Assembly (NCBI GenBank): GCA_947447625.1
Contig: CANFKS010000013.1
Coordinates: 1-55,114 of the forward strand
DNA length: 55,114 bases
DNA from: Rhodospirillales bacterium
GTDB taxonomy: Bacteria; Pseudomonadota; Alphaproteobacteria; Acetobacterales; Acetobacteraceae
Direction: 5' to 3'
The translations under genes and the position numbers were made by a program. Under the pieces are notes generated by a model. It saw only the letters and a list, made by a program, of their open reading frames with translations. It searched no databases and was not told where the DNA came from. Positions 1-8,619 of this stretch are shown piece after piece. The stretch's first letter is position 1. Every line of letters starts with the position of its first letter.

Positions 1-424
1 CAGATGAGATCACCGCCGAGACGGCAGCAGCCAAGACCTCCCAGGTCTCCACCTTCGTGCGCCGACATCCCTCCCGCCAGCCATTCCCCGAACACTTGCC
101 GCGCGAGCGGGTGGTCGAGCCCGCCTCCTGCGCCTGTCCAACGTGCGGCAGCGCATTGACGTCCTGTTCGCCATCGAGCGCGAGATTCGCGGCGCACCGA
201 CCGCCGAGCGGCGGTCTGTGCGTCAGGCGAAAGCTGCTCCGGTGGTGGCCGCGTTGGAAGCCTGGATGACCCAGACGCGCGACAAGCTCTCGGGCGGGCA
301 TGATCTGGCCAAAGCCTTGAACTATATGCTGCGCCGCTGGCCGTCCTTCACCCGCTTTTTGAAACGTGGGGTCAGTGACACGCTCGATCCCGAGTTCGAT
401 CTCGGCCACCGACACCCGGGATAG
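1..424 (+). pseudogene. IS66-family transposase (TnpC) remnant, internally deleted
   Basis: The first reading frame, open from the window edge, reads the N-terminal part of an IS66 TnpC. It has the RRHPSRQPFPEHLPRERVV stretch followed by a zinc-finger-like CACPTCGSAL. Near base 160 the match moves to a second frame that reads the C-terminal region: RIDVLFAIEREIRG, then LAKALNYMLRRWPSFTRFL. Everything between, including the DDE catalytic core, is missing, so the element cannot be active. The 5' part lies outside the window. Family assignment rests on recognising both conserved ends. Confidence 0.8.
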
Positions 425-536
425 GGAGCACGCCGCAGCATAACGCCCGAGCCAGCGAGGCGCCGTCAGCGAGTTTCCACAAAGAACGGGTCACCCCCGC
501 CTTCAAAGCACTCGACGACGGACGCGCAGGTTTTGC

Positions 537-2189
537 TCAGAACCGCGACCGCCGGTCCTCCACATTGGCCTTCACGTCGATCAGTACGGTCCGGCCTTCG
601 GCGTTCAGCTTCTGCGCTTGCCGCAAGGCCGGGGCGAGTTCCGCCGCCTTGGTCACACGCAGGCCGACCGCGCCCATGCCTTCGGCGATCTTGGCGTAGT
701 CGCCTTGCATGGTGGAGACGCCGTACTCTTCGCGCGCTTCCTTGCCGATGGTGCCTTGGGTCGGGCCGGAATAGGTCGCCATCGCGCTGTTGTTGAGCAA
801 CACCGTGGTGATCGCCGCACCGGAGCGGGCCGCCGTCTCGATATCCGTGCCGGACATACCGAAGGCGCCGTCGCCCATCAGGTTCATGCAGAACTTGCCG
901 GGCTGCGCCATTTTCGCGCCAATGATCAGCGGGATGCCGAAACCCAGATGGGTGGTTTTGCCCCAGCCGACATAGCTGTGCGGCGTTGTCGCCGTGTAGA
1001 ACGGCACGATGGTATCGCGCGGCGCACCAGCGTCATGGGTGACAATGCTGTTTTCAAGGTCCAGCGTATCGTTCAGCGCCTGAATGACGCGGTAGTAGCT
1101 GATCGGTTCCGAATCGTCCGTCAGTGCCGGCGTCCACGCGGCCATCCACTTCGCCTTCGCCGTGGCGACCTCGGCCTGGGTCCGGGAGCGCTCGCCGACG
1201 CCCCGGCCCCCGGTCTTCTCCTCGATGCACGCGATCAGAGCCTGGATGGTGAGTTTCGTATCGCCGACCAGACCGATGTCGGCAGCCTCATCCTTGTTCA
1301 ACTCGTCGGGGTTATTGGTGTTGTGGATGATCGTCTTGCCTGTCTTGATCTTCTGGGCATAGGGCGAGCGGGTCAGGCTGGTACCCAGCGCCAGCATCAC
1401 GTCGCTGCCGGTGAGCCATTCGTTGGCCGGACCGGTGGTCGTGCCGCTGCCGGCGCCCAGCGCCAGCGGGTGGCGTTCGTCAAAGGCGGACTTGCCGGGC
1501 ATGGTGCAGAACACTGGAGCGGCGATCAGTTCTGCCAGTTCGCGTAAAGAATCCGTTCCGCCGGAGAACATCACGCCCTGGCCGGCCCAGATCACTGGCC
1601 GCCTCGCGCCGATCAGCGCTGCGGCGGCTTCCTCGATGGCGGAGGCTTCAGGCACTTGGCGGAGGATTTTGGGGGATTTATAGGTTCGGGCCGCTTCCGG
1701 CACTTCCTGGGCGCAGACATCGGCGATCAGTTCCACGACCACCGGGCCTGGGGTCCCGTTGCGCAAGGCGTGAAAGGCGCGGCGCATCACGTCGCCCACC
1801 TGGTCCGGAGTATAGATCGCCTCCACCTGCTTGACCCAGCCCTGATAGCTCCGGGCCGCCGTGAAGTTCGGTTTCACCGACAGGCGGTCAAGATTGTTAC
1901 CGCCCAGAAACACCAGGATCGGGATATTGTCGGCATAGGCCTGGGCGATGCCGCCCATGGCGTTCTCTGCGCCCGCCTGGGCCTGCACGGCGCAGACGCC
2001 GAATTTCTGCCGGTCGCTGATGCGGCTGTAGCCATCCGCCGCCATCACCGCGCCGCGCTCGTGCCGGAACGCAACCGGCCGGATGCCAACCCTCGCCACC
2101 GCCGAGATCAGCGGGTTGCTGGGGAAACAGGATATCCACTCGACGCCTTCCTGCTTCAGAATCTGCGCGATGTAGTCGATGCCGTTCAT
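537..2189 (-). CDS. ThDP-dependent enzyme, acetolactate synthase / benzoylformate decarboxylase type (550 aa)
   Basis: This is a three-domain ThDP enzyme that would carry out a decarboxylation or carboligation of a 2-oxo acid; the substrate is unknown. The catalytic glutamate is E44 in FRHERGAVMAADG. The cofactor motif near residue 440 begins MGDGAFGMSG and ends in LLNN, the usual GDG-(about 25)-NN signature. I chose the start MNGIDYIAQILK because a GAGGGA ribosome binding site sits six bases upstream; the frame is open 40 codons further up, but that extension is not conserved-looking. A perfect 16-bp palindrome lies just upstream of the ribosome site. The gene stands alone between IS remnants. 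The second ThDP enzyme at 12284 is a different branch: its glutamate context is LVRHETAGVM. Confidence 0.85.
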   Translation of the reverse strand: MNGIDYIAQILKQEGVEWISCFPSNPLISAVARVGIRPVAFRHERGAVMAADGYSRISDRQKFGVCAVQAQAGAENAMGGIAQAYADNIPILVFLGGNNLDRLSVKPNFTAARSYQGWVKQVEAIYTPDQVGDVMRRAFHALRNGTPGPVVVELIADVCAQEVPEAARTYKSPKILRQVPEASAIEEAAAALIGARRPVIWAGQGVMFSGGTDSLRELAELIAAPVFCTMPGKSAFDERHPLALGAGSGTTTGPANEWLTGSDVMLALGTSLTRSPYAQKIKTGKTIIHNTNNPDELNKDEAADIGLVGDTKLTIQALIACIEEKTGGRGVGERSRTQAEVATAKAKWMAAWTPALTDDSEPISYYRVIQALNDTLDLENSIVTHDAGAPRDTIVPFYTATTPHSYVGWGKTTHLGFGIPLIIGAKMAQPGKFCMNLMGDGAFGMSGTDIETAARSGAAITTVLLNNSAMATYSGPTQGTIGKEAREEYGVSTMQGDYAKIAEGMGAVGLRVTKAAELAPALRQAQKLNAEGRTVLIDVKANVEDRRSRF

Positions 2190-2203
2190 GGTCGGTCCCT
2201 CGT

Positions 2204-2219
2204 ATCGGAAATTTCCGAT
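2204..2219. promoter_or_regulatory. Perfect 16-bp palindrome, candidate operator
   Basis: ATCGGAAATTTCCGAT is its own reverse complement. It lies 15 bases upstream of the start codon of the ThDP enzyme and touches its ribosome binding site, where a bound repressor would block expression. The GGAAATTTCC core resembles sites known for IclR-family regulators, but no such regulator is encoded here, so the binding protein is inference. Confidence 0.45.
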
Positions 2220-2550
2220 GTTGGCGCGTGTATCCGTCGTCAGAATGTTCGATACAATGCGCAGTGCAGATGAGCGTCGAGCAGGCCTCGTCGGGAATTT
2301 GAGCGACAATCCTCAGATGGCCGGCCGATCCGTCCATCCAGCGAGGAGCCTATCGGCAATCCGGCCACTCTGGCAACGGCACGAACAGCCCTTAAGACGG
2401 GAGGTTGTCGAGCGCCAGCATAGCATCACCGATCAGTCGGCACACTTCGCTATTTGCGCCGTCGCACCCGGCTGACGTCCGACCGGCACCTTCCATCACC
2501 ACGCCAGAGTTCACGAACGGCGCGATAAGGTTCCAAGCTGCACGCATCGC

Positions 2551-2810
2551 CCATCGGCGCGGCAGCACAACAAAACCTTTCGCGCAGTCGGAGCGCTTGA
2601 CGATTTCGACCTCCATCTGCGTCAGGCATTGAGCGGCGCCCGTCCCGAAGACTGGCCCCTGATAGCCGCCGTCGGCGAAGAGCTTGCGCAGGATGGGGGA
2701 GAGCGTGAACAAGGTCGAGATCAGCAACTCGCCGCCATCGCGGTCCTGGATATCGGCTGGATGCACGATGGCGTGCATCAGAAGCCCCTCGGTATCGACG
2801 AGGATACGAT
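2551..2810 (-). pseudogene. IS5-family transposase C-terminal fragment
   Basis: The minus strand reads HRILVDTEGLLMHAIVHPADIQD, then ADGGYQGPVF, EVEIVKRSD and KGFVVLPRRW, which is the second half of an IS427-type IS5 transposase. After PRRW (about base 2551) the expected VVERTFAWL is replaced by unrelated sequence running to a stop at 2392. The N-terminal half is absent. It faces a different IS5-type remnant on the plus strand, so the two elements appear to have been inserted into or joined to each other. Confidence 0.8.
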
Positions 2811-2888
2811 GGGCTTCGAGACGATCAATGGGTCCGGATCCAACACCTGCGACCAGGCCGCGTCGGGCATGTCGATGTCCCCGCGCGA

Positions 2889-3516
2889 GACAACCGGCTC
2901 TTCGTCGAAGCAGTGCTCTACCGATACCGGGCTGGCACCCTCTGGCGTGATCTGCCTGAACGGTTCGGCGACCCGATCAAGGTCCACACGCGTTTTTCCC
3001 GCTGGGCCAAGTCCGGGGTCTTGGCGCGTGTCTTCGCCGTTCTGGCCGGCGATGCCGACCCAACAGCATAGCGCAGGCGCCCCAAAAAAGCCTGCGCCGA
3101 TCACGCAATCGGACGATCCCGCGGCGGGCTGAGCACAAAGATCCACGCCACCGTCGATGCGTTGGGCAAACCAACCGGCTTTCACCTGAGAGGAGGCCAA
3201 GCACATGATCTGGTGGGAACTGATCATCTCTTGCCAGAACTCGCGGGCGAACAGGTCATCGCTGACAACGCCTGCGACGCGGACAAACGTGTCATTGAAC
3301 CGCTCCAAAAGGCCGGCCAGTGCGTGATCATTCCGGCCAAGCAACCGGCGCTCCTCACGCGAACTCGACCAAGACCTCTACAAGGCCCGCCATCTGATCG
3401 AGAAACTCTTCCCCAAACGCAAGAAGTTCATGGCAATCGCAACGCGATATGACAAAACCGCGGGGAACTTTCTGGCCGCATTTCACCTTGACGCGGCGGT
3501 CATCCTGCTCAATTGA
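2889..3516 (+). pseudogene. Degenerate IS5-family transposase (second type)
   Basis: Pieces in several frames read in order: DNRLFVEAVLYRYRAGTLWRDLPERFGD, RWAKSGVLARVFAVLAGDAD then a stop at 3069; QHSAGA followed by GRSRGGLSTKIHATVDALG; PTGFHLRGGQAHDLVG; and finally DLYKARHLIEKLF and TRYDKTAGNFLAAFHLDAAVILLN. The segment that should hold the first catalytic Asp (MIDSTIVRAH in relatives) is deleted at the stop. The N-terminal start is also missing. The last codons, at 3509-3516, overlap the 3' end of the flavin monooxygenase on the other strand, so this copy inserted there. Confidence 0.8.
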
Positions 3517-5278
3517 GGACACACCCTACTTCGACTGCCTTGATTTGCATTGCCAGGAACTGCGAATACATCCTGCATTGAGAAAATGATCCCCCAGTGA
3601 ACCAAAGCCCCGGCTGGGCGGTTTTTACCCACATATTGCTGAGCTCCTGGCAGTCATCGAAACCCCAAACCTGTCCGACTTTGGCTGCCACATGGGGGCC
3701 GAAAAGCTGTTCGATCAGGTGGTCTGGGCCTTTGTATCCGGTGGCGAGCACCACGAGGTCGGCCGACAGGTCGCGGCCATCGGTCATGGTGATGCCTGTC
3801 GGTGTCATCGCGGTGATATCGTGATACTGGATCAGCCGTATCTCTCCACGAATGAGAAGTTCGGAGCAGCCGACGTTAAAATAGTAGCCTCCGCCGCGTG
3901 TGCGATATTTGAGCGGCCAGCCTGTTCCATTCTCACCAAAATCAAGCCGAAAGCCCACCCGTTCCAGGCCTTCCAGTAATGCCGTATCAAGCGCGCGGGC
4001 CTTGTCGGTCAATATTTTATGGGCTTGTTTCATGACCGGTAGAGGGAAGGATATATTGATAAGATCGCGATCGGCAAGCGTCGGCCCATCGCCATAGTAA
4101 ATGCCATCATAGAGTTGGGCGCTGGGTTCGACGTTGACCACCAAGGTTGGGCTGCGCTGCACCATCGTCACCTGGGCGCCGTTGCCGTGCAGTTCCTGGG
4201 CAATATCGTGAGCGCTGGTGCCGGTGCCAAACACGAATGCGTTTCGGCCGCGCCACGCCGCGGGATTGGAAAACTGGCTTGAATGAACAATTTTCCCCGC
4301 GAACTGATCGAGCGTGGGGATATGCGGCAGGTTAGGTGTGCCACTGACTGACGTCGCCATCACAATATGGGCGGGGTGCATGATACGTTCACTGCCATCC
4401 GGCAGTCTCAATCTGGCATTCCAACGCCTTGCCTGTGGGTCGTACTCTGCCCCTTCGAAGTTGGTCGACGTCCAAAAGTTGATCTCCATCGCCTCGACGT
4501 AGAACTCGAGCCAGTTTGCGATTTTGTCCTTTGGAATGTAATGCGGCCAAGTCTTGGGGAAGGGCAAATAGGGCAGGTGATTACTATAGACTTGGTTGTG
4601 CAGCTTGAGCCCGTGATAACGGCGACGCCAATTGTCGCCAATCCGCACCATGCGATCGATCACGAGGGCGTCGATGCCGAGTGCGCCAATGGATGCCGCT
4701 GCTGTCAGGCCGGCATGGCCGCCACCAACGATCAGCACCGTCGGGTCGCGGTCCGAGTAGCTGCAGGCTGCCTGCCGCTTGTCGAGCCAGTTCGGTCCAC
4801 CAAAGTCCCGTTCAAAAGCCGGTTCTTCGCGTGCGAGACGCATGGTCTCCTCATCGTGTCCCGTGATACTGCGCAGCGAGGTCAACAATGTCCAGGCCGC
4901 AGCGTCCTCGCCAGGATTGTCAGACAAGGAGAGGCGTAGCACACCTGCACCGCGACCGATCGCGGTTTCAAAGCGGAGGATCGCCTCGACTGCTGTCTCG
5001 CCGGCACGTTCGACAACACGCGGTGGGAAGCGCTCGAGATCGATCGCGAAATCATGCGCCCCCATGTGTTCGACCGCTGCCAGCAACGCCGCGGCAACAT
5101 CGGCCCGCCCACTCGTCGTCATGATCCGCCAGGTCAGCGCGATGACATCCCGCCAATGCCCGTCCTCGCGGAACAGCGAGGTCAGTGTCGCGAGGTCACG
5201 TTTGGCGCATGCATTATTAAAATCAGCGAGCCATTTGCTGACGATCTGTTGTGCTGCTGGCGCGTCTGTCTGAGGCAT
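3509..5278 (-). CDS. Flavin-dependent monooxygenase with N-terminal NTF2-like domain (589 aa)
   Basis: Residues 8-140 form an NTF2/SnoaL-like domain. The rest is a class B flavin monooxygenase with FAD site IVGGGHAG at 185, NADPH site FGTGTSAHD, the family fingerprint FAGKIVHSSQFSNPAAW and the C-terminal LATGYKGP. Such enzymes oxygenate small organic substrates using NADPH and O2 in the cytoplasm. The last codons (after AVEVG) and the stop come from the terminus of the IS5 remnant, so the native C-terminus has been replaced by about three residues. All cofactor motifs remain, so activity is likely kept. No strong ribosome site is seen before this ATG. The substrate is unknown. Confidence 0.85.
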   Translation of the reverse strand: MPQTDAPAAQQIVSKWLADFNNACAKRDLATLTSLFREDGHWRDVIALTWRIMTTSGRADVAAALLAAVEHMGAHDFAIDLERFPPRVVERAGETAVEAILRFETAIGRGAGVLRLSLSDNPGEDAAAWTLLTSLRSITGHDEETMRLAREEPAFERDFGGPNWLDKRQAACSYSDRDPTVLIVGGGHAGLTAAASIGALGIDALVIDRMVRIGDNWRRRYHGLKLHNQVYSNHLPYLPFPKTWPHYIPKDKIANWLEFYVEAMEINFWTSTNFEGAEYDPQARRWNARLRLPDGSERIMHPAHIVMATSVSGTPNLPHIPTLDQFAGKIVHSSQFSNPAAWRGRNAFVFGTGTSAHDIAQELHGNGAQVTMVQRSPTLVVNVEPSAQLYDGIYYGDGPTLADRDLINISFPLPVMKQAHKILTDKARALDTALLEGLERVGFRLDFGENGTGWPLKYRTRGGGYYFNVGCSELLIRGEIRLIQYHDITAMTPTGITMTDGRDLSADLVVLATGYKGPDHLIEQLFGPHVAAKVGQVWGFDDCQELSNMWVKTAQPGLWFTGGSFSQCRMYSQFLAMQIKAVEVGCVLN

Positions 5279-5559
5279 CTTGGTCAGGTCCCGGTTCAGC
5301 TTTTAAGTGATCCATAAGGTAAGCTGAGGCGTTTGCCCACCGCAATCGCATCTTCTGGAGCACTTGCGTCGCGAGCGACGATAGGCCCGACATCCAGGAG
5401 AGGGGAGGGGCTCTGATCCTTCGGTGAGTGCCGCTGCGTGCGTGCATCGCCCGTGCTCTCCACGATGGTGATGGTTGTTTCACCATCTGAGCGGCGGACG
5501 CAGATAAGCCTTTCGCCGGTTTCATCGCGATGGCGGTTGACTGTTGATGGGCGTTGGGT

Positions 5560-5941
5560 ATCGACGCCGTCAGCCGTTCCGCGACCGGAACTGGGCAACG
5601 GCAAGGTCCACATAGGTCGGCGCCAGTACGATCGCCCGCACCGGCCCGGCCGTTCCTGTCGCCGGGCCGGCCAGGCCCTTGGTCCCAGACATGCCGAGCG
5701 AACCGGTGCCAACCGATCCCGCGTATCCAGTCGATCCAGCCGTACCAATCGGACTGTCACTCGCTGTCGCGATGGAGCAGGCCGAGATTGACCACCATCT
5801 GCCCGTCCGCAGCAATGGCCGCGTGGAGATCGCCGCACACGCGGCGCATTGGGGCACCCCAGTCGTCGATGCCGGCGGTGGTGGCGTCAGGCGGGTTGCC
5901 ATAGGGCGGCGAGGTGAACAGCAGTGCGGCAATCGAGGCTT
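5560..5941 (-). pseudogene. Remnant of a DNA adenine/cytosine-N4 methyltransferase
   Basis: The minus strand reads ASIAALLFTSPPYGNPPDAT, containing the TSPPY catalytic motif of N4/N6 amino-methyltransferases. It continues to DGQMVVNLGLLHRDSE and an in-frame TGA at 5757-5759. Past that stop the same frame gives WYGWIDWIRGIGW and VWDQGPGRPGDRNGR, which matches the next conserved block of such enzymes. Further down the similarity moves to another frame and fades by about 5300. The N-terminal part is lost. With at least one nonsense change and probable frameshifts this is a dead gene, probably from a mobile element or phage. Confidence 0.6.
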
Positions 5942-6177
5942 ATGGTCGAATGATTGCCAAGTTGTCGTGGCATGTCTGTTACGGTTATTTTTCCAGAGGG
6001 ACAGAGTATGTGGGATACCGAAACGATCTCTGAGGCGGCGTATGGTGTGAAATTGGTTTTCTCTCGAACAAGGCACTGACAACGAAGGAATAACTCTCTT
6101 AGCCTCAGGCGCTTTTGCTATACGACGGGGCGGTTTATGGGATGCAAGATGCTGGCCGGGAGAGGATGCCAGCATCG

Positions 6178-6357
6178 ATGGATGCTCCGTATTCGTCTGC
6201 TCTGCGTGAGGTTTTGTGGCTGCGGTCGAGCAAGGCGGGATCTGGCGCAATCAGGCGGCGGCCCGGTTTGGCGGTGCGGTCAATGGCGCGATCAATCGGG
6301 CGAAGGCGTTTCGGCGAACCGGCAGCCTGGAATGGCCTCCGCTGATCTGCTCAAGAA
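6178..6357 (+). pseudogene. IS630-family transposase N-terminal fragment
   Basis: MDAPYSSALREV in one frame is followed, after a one-base shift, by FVAAVEQGG and NQAAARFGGAVNGAINRAKAF then RRTGSLE. This is the helix-turn-helix start of an IS630 transposase (relatives read RAAAARFGVSVSSAIKWV). The DDE domain is absent; the next recognisable DNA belongs to a different IS. Flanking bases 5942-6177 are AT-richer than the surroundings and hold no gene I can support. Confidence 0.6.
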
Positions 6358-6365
6358 CCGCGAAG

Positions 6366-6711
6366 GTTCGTCCCGACAGCTCCTGGGGCCACCCATCTCC
6401 GATCGCGTGTGCCTTGAGCATGGCATCGAGCATCGCTTGACGAAGCCGTATCCTCCCTGGACCAACGTTCCTGCGGGCGGACGCACCGGGCAGGCGATGA
6501 TCCAACCGTCCGTGTGTTTCACGACGGTGACCTCGAAAGCCTCAAGACCTCTGTAGTCAGCTTCGTCAGTACCTATGGTTTCTCCAAATATATCAGAGCA
6601 TCGGAATGGAAAACGCCATGCCAGCGCATTCGCGACACAGGGAAACCCAACCCGTCAGCGTTCCAATTTAACCTGCATCACCTCATCCCGGGACCATGCA
6701 ATTTGACGTGA
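6366..6711 (+). pseudogene. IS481-family transposase C-terminal fragment
   Basis: One frame reads VCLEHGIEHRLTKPYPPWTN. After a frameshift, another reads DLESLKTSVVSFVSTYGFSKYI and, near the end, HHLIPGPCN before a stop at 6711. Alphaproteobacterial IS481 transposases end with DLESLKAHVLAFVSAYNFAKHL and HHLIPGP, so the identity is fairly clear. The N-terminal HTH and most of the DDE domain are missing. Confidence 0.75.
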
Positions 6712-6821
6712 TGATGCTGTGCCGACGGGCTCACCGGTGCGTATCCCAGTCTGGATTTTTGCGCCGCCATCTTCCAGGATGCGGGCAGGAGCAGTATTGA
6801 AGTGCGACCGTCGGCAGGCTT

Positions 6822-7493
6822 GTGCCGGTCGACGTTTTTGATGACATGACCAAGGACAGGCTGACCGTGCGCACGAGAAACGACCGGCAGCGGCAAAATC
6901 GCCGCCGAGACAGTGACGACAACCTCTATGGCAACACGCCCGAACCGGTGCCCCTCCCCGCGTTCTCGGCCGGTTCCGCCGCGCCCGAGGTGGAAGCCAC
7001 GGTCAACTGGTTCAATGCCGAGAAGGGCTTTGGCTTTGTCGCACTGGCGGATGGGTCTGGAGATGTTTTTATCCATATCAACACTTTGCAGGGGATTGGC
7101 GTCCAAACAATTAGCCCTGGCGCCAGACTGAAGGTCCGAGTGGGCAACGGACAGAAGGGGCGCCAGGTCGATCAGATCATATCCGTCACTTCGGACACGG
7201 CCGAGCCGCAGCGGCCCAGCCAGCCGGCTGGCGGGCGCAGCCATCGGCCTGACGGGCTCCGTCGCCATGTCGACCCGGGCTCGGCCGTCGAGATGGCCGG
7301 CACGGTCAAATGGTACAGCTCGGAGAAGGGCTTTGGCTTTGTCAGCCCGGATGGGGGCGGCAAGGACGTGTTCGTGCACGCGACGGCGCTTGAGCGCGCA
7401 GGGCTTGCGACTTTGAGCGACGGCCAAGCGGTGCGGATGGGGATTGTGCAGGGCGCGAAGGGACCGGAAGCAGCCACCATCAGCCTGGTCTAG
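6822..7493 (+). CDS. Double cold-shock-domain protein (223 aa)
   Basis: Two cold-shock domains bind single-stranded nucleic acid: residues about 55-110 (ATVNWFNAEKGFGFVALADG, DVFIHINTL) and 157-223 (GTVKWYSSEKGFGFVSPDGG, DVFVHATAL). Both keep the RNP1 (KGFGFV) and RNP2 (VFVH or VFIH) motifs. A basic, glutamine/arginine-rich N-terminal tail and a Pro/Gly/Arg linker separate them. Single-domain CspA proteins are about 70 residues, so this is the long tandem form found in alphaproteobacteria, with a likely role in RNA unfolding under cold or stress. The start may be GTG 6822 or ATG 6846; neither has a clear ribosome site. The stop TAG is also the first part of a repeat-like TAGAGCGGGATGCC. Confidence 0.88.
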   Translation: MPVDVFDDMTKDRLTVRTRNDRQRQNRRRDSDDNLYGNTPEPVPLPAFSAGSAAPEVEATVNWFNAEKGFGFVALADGSGDVFIHINTLQGIGVQTISPGARLKVRVGNGQKGRQVDQIISVTSDTAEPQRPSQPAGGRSHRPDGLRRHVDPGSAVEMAGTVKWYSSEKGFGFVSPDGGGKDVFVHATALERAGLATLSDGQAVRMGIVQGAKGPEAATISLV

Positions 7494-7508
7494 AGCGGGA
7501 TGCCTGCC
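7490..7508 (+). repeat. Partial copy of the CTAGAGCGGGATGC palindromic element
   Basis: The bases CTAGAGCGGGATGCCTGCC match the outer arm of the palindromic element seen in full at 13941-14046 and 21278-21385. Only one arm is present here. The TAG stop codon of the cold-shock gene lies inside it. Confidence 0.4.
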
Positions 7509-7522
7509 GATCCGGGACTCGC

Positions 7523-7600
7523 TTCGATGGCGGGTTGATGTCCTCCGATGGCGGCCTGCTGGTGCTCCGGCAGAGCGCGCGGCGGTTGCGGATCGCCCTG
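7523..7600 (+). pseudogene. IS1380-family transposase N-terminal fragment
   Basis: The plus strand reads FDGGLMSSDGGLLVLRQSAR then RLRIA, like the conserved start of IS1380 transposases (FDGGRLSSDAGVLLL and similar). Only about 25 codons remain. The following 100 bases up to the aldolase gene show nothing I recognise. Confidence 0.5.
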
Positions 7601-7697
7601 CCGGGACACTCGATTTCATCGCCAGCACGGCCTGATTCCAAACGATACGCCGTTCTGACCGTGGTCCGTCCTGGAGCGGCTTGAGACGTGTAGGGGG

Positions 7698-8516
7698 TTA
7701 GGCCACCGAGGCTCGTTCGGGGACATGTGGCGGTGTCGTCGCGGCGCATCGAGCAAAGAAGGCTGCACGATCGCGCGCACCCCGCATCAGCAGGGAAAGG
7801 TCGTTCTCTGTCATCACAAAGCGGATACCCGCCGCGATCGCCTCCTGCCAGACATGCTCCTCGCGCGGACCGCCCATGCCGCTGAACTTCCCTGCGTCGC
7901 GCGCGGCTCCCGCAACGCGATCCATAGCGTCGCGCAGCACCGGCCCCGTATAGTCGCCAGGATGGCCGGTCTCCCATAGCAAGTCGGAGGCGCCGATAAA
8001 CAGCCCGTCGATGCCGGGGACCGCTGCGATCGCCGCTGCATTGGCCAGTGCCTCGGCGCTTTCGATCATGGCGAACACCAGGACCTCGTCGTTGAACCGC
8101 GCGCAGGCCTCGGTGAGCGACAGGCCGTAGCCGAAATGTGGCAGCGAACCGGGCACTGAGAGCACACCGCGCGGCGCAAAGCGGGCCGCCGCGGCGACGG
8201 CAGCTGCCTGGGCCGGCGTGTCGACATGCGGCACGATCAGCCCGAGGGCTCCGGTGGTCAGCAATCCTGCGATCTCGTGCGGGTCGTGGCTTGAGGGGCG
8301 GGCAAGCGGCACGATCCCTGCGCGCAGGGCAGCAAGTGCAATGTCCCCGGCAAGATGCGGCGAGAGCGGGCTATGCTCGAAGTCGAGCATGATCCACTGC
8401 ATGCCGCAGGCCGCGAGCACCGCGCCGACCTCCGCCGAACGGGAAAACCGCACATTGCAGCCCAGTGCGATCCCGCCCTTCGCCATCCGTCTGCGCAGTT
8501 CTGTCGTGCCCGTCAT
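7698..8516 (-). CDS. HpcH/HpaI family aldolase (272 aa)
   Basis: This is a class II pyruvate aldolase-like TIM barrel. It has the catalytic region MLDFEHSPLS, the substrate-binding arginine in PLARPSSHDP, the VPHVDTPAQA strand, and metal ligands Glu in AMIESAEAL and Asp in FIGASDLLWETG. Family members cleave 2-oxo-4-hydroxy acids to pyruvate plus an aldehyde. Length fits the family (250-270) when the start is MTGTTELRRRM, which has GGGAG about eight bases upstream; the frame is open 24 codons further. It is divergent from the HyuB-HyuA-ThDP operon across about 100 bases, and could work on a product of it. The exact substrate is unknown. Confidence 0.85.
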   Translation of the reverse strand: MTGTTELRRRMAKGGIALGCNVRFSRSAEVGAVLAACGMQWIMLDFEHSPLSPHLAGDIALAALRAGIVPLARPSSHDPHEIAGLLTTGALGLIVPHVDTPAQAAAVAAAARFAPRGVLSVPGSLPHFGYGLSLTEACARFNDEVLVFAMIESAEALANAAAIAAVPGIDGLFIGASDLLWETGHPGDYTGPVLRDAMDRVAGAARDAGKFSGMGGPREEHVWQEAIAAGIRFVMTENDLSLLMRGARDRAAFFARCAATTPPHVPERASVA

Positions 8517-8619
8517 GGTGATCGCTCCCGTGTCTGCCGGCATGATGTCGCCCAATCCGGCTGGGCGCCATCCTTGACGTGGCTCCAATGTGGTCGAACA
8601 CTCAACTCAGCGCTCACGG

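Noticed and set aside
2629-3132. A 167-codon plus-strand open frame
   Set aside because: It runs through the junction of two IS5-type remnants in the wrong frame for either. The transposase signal is in other frames.
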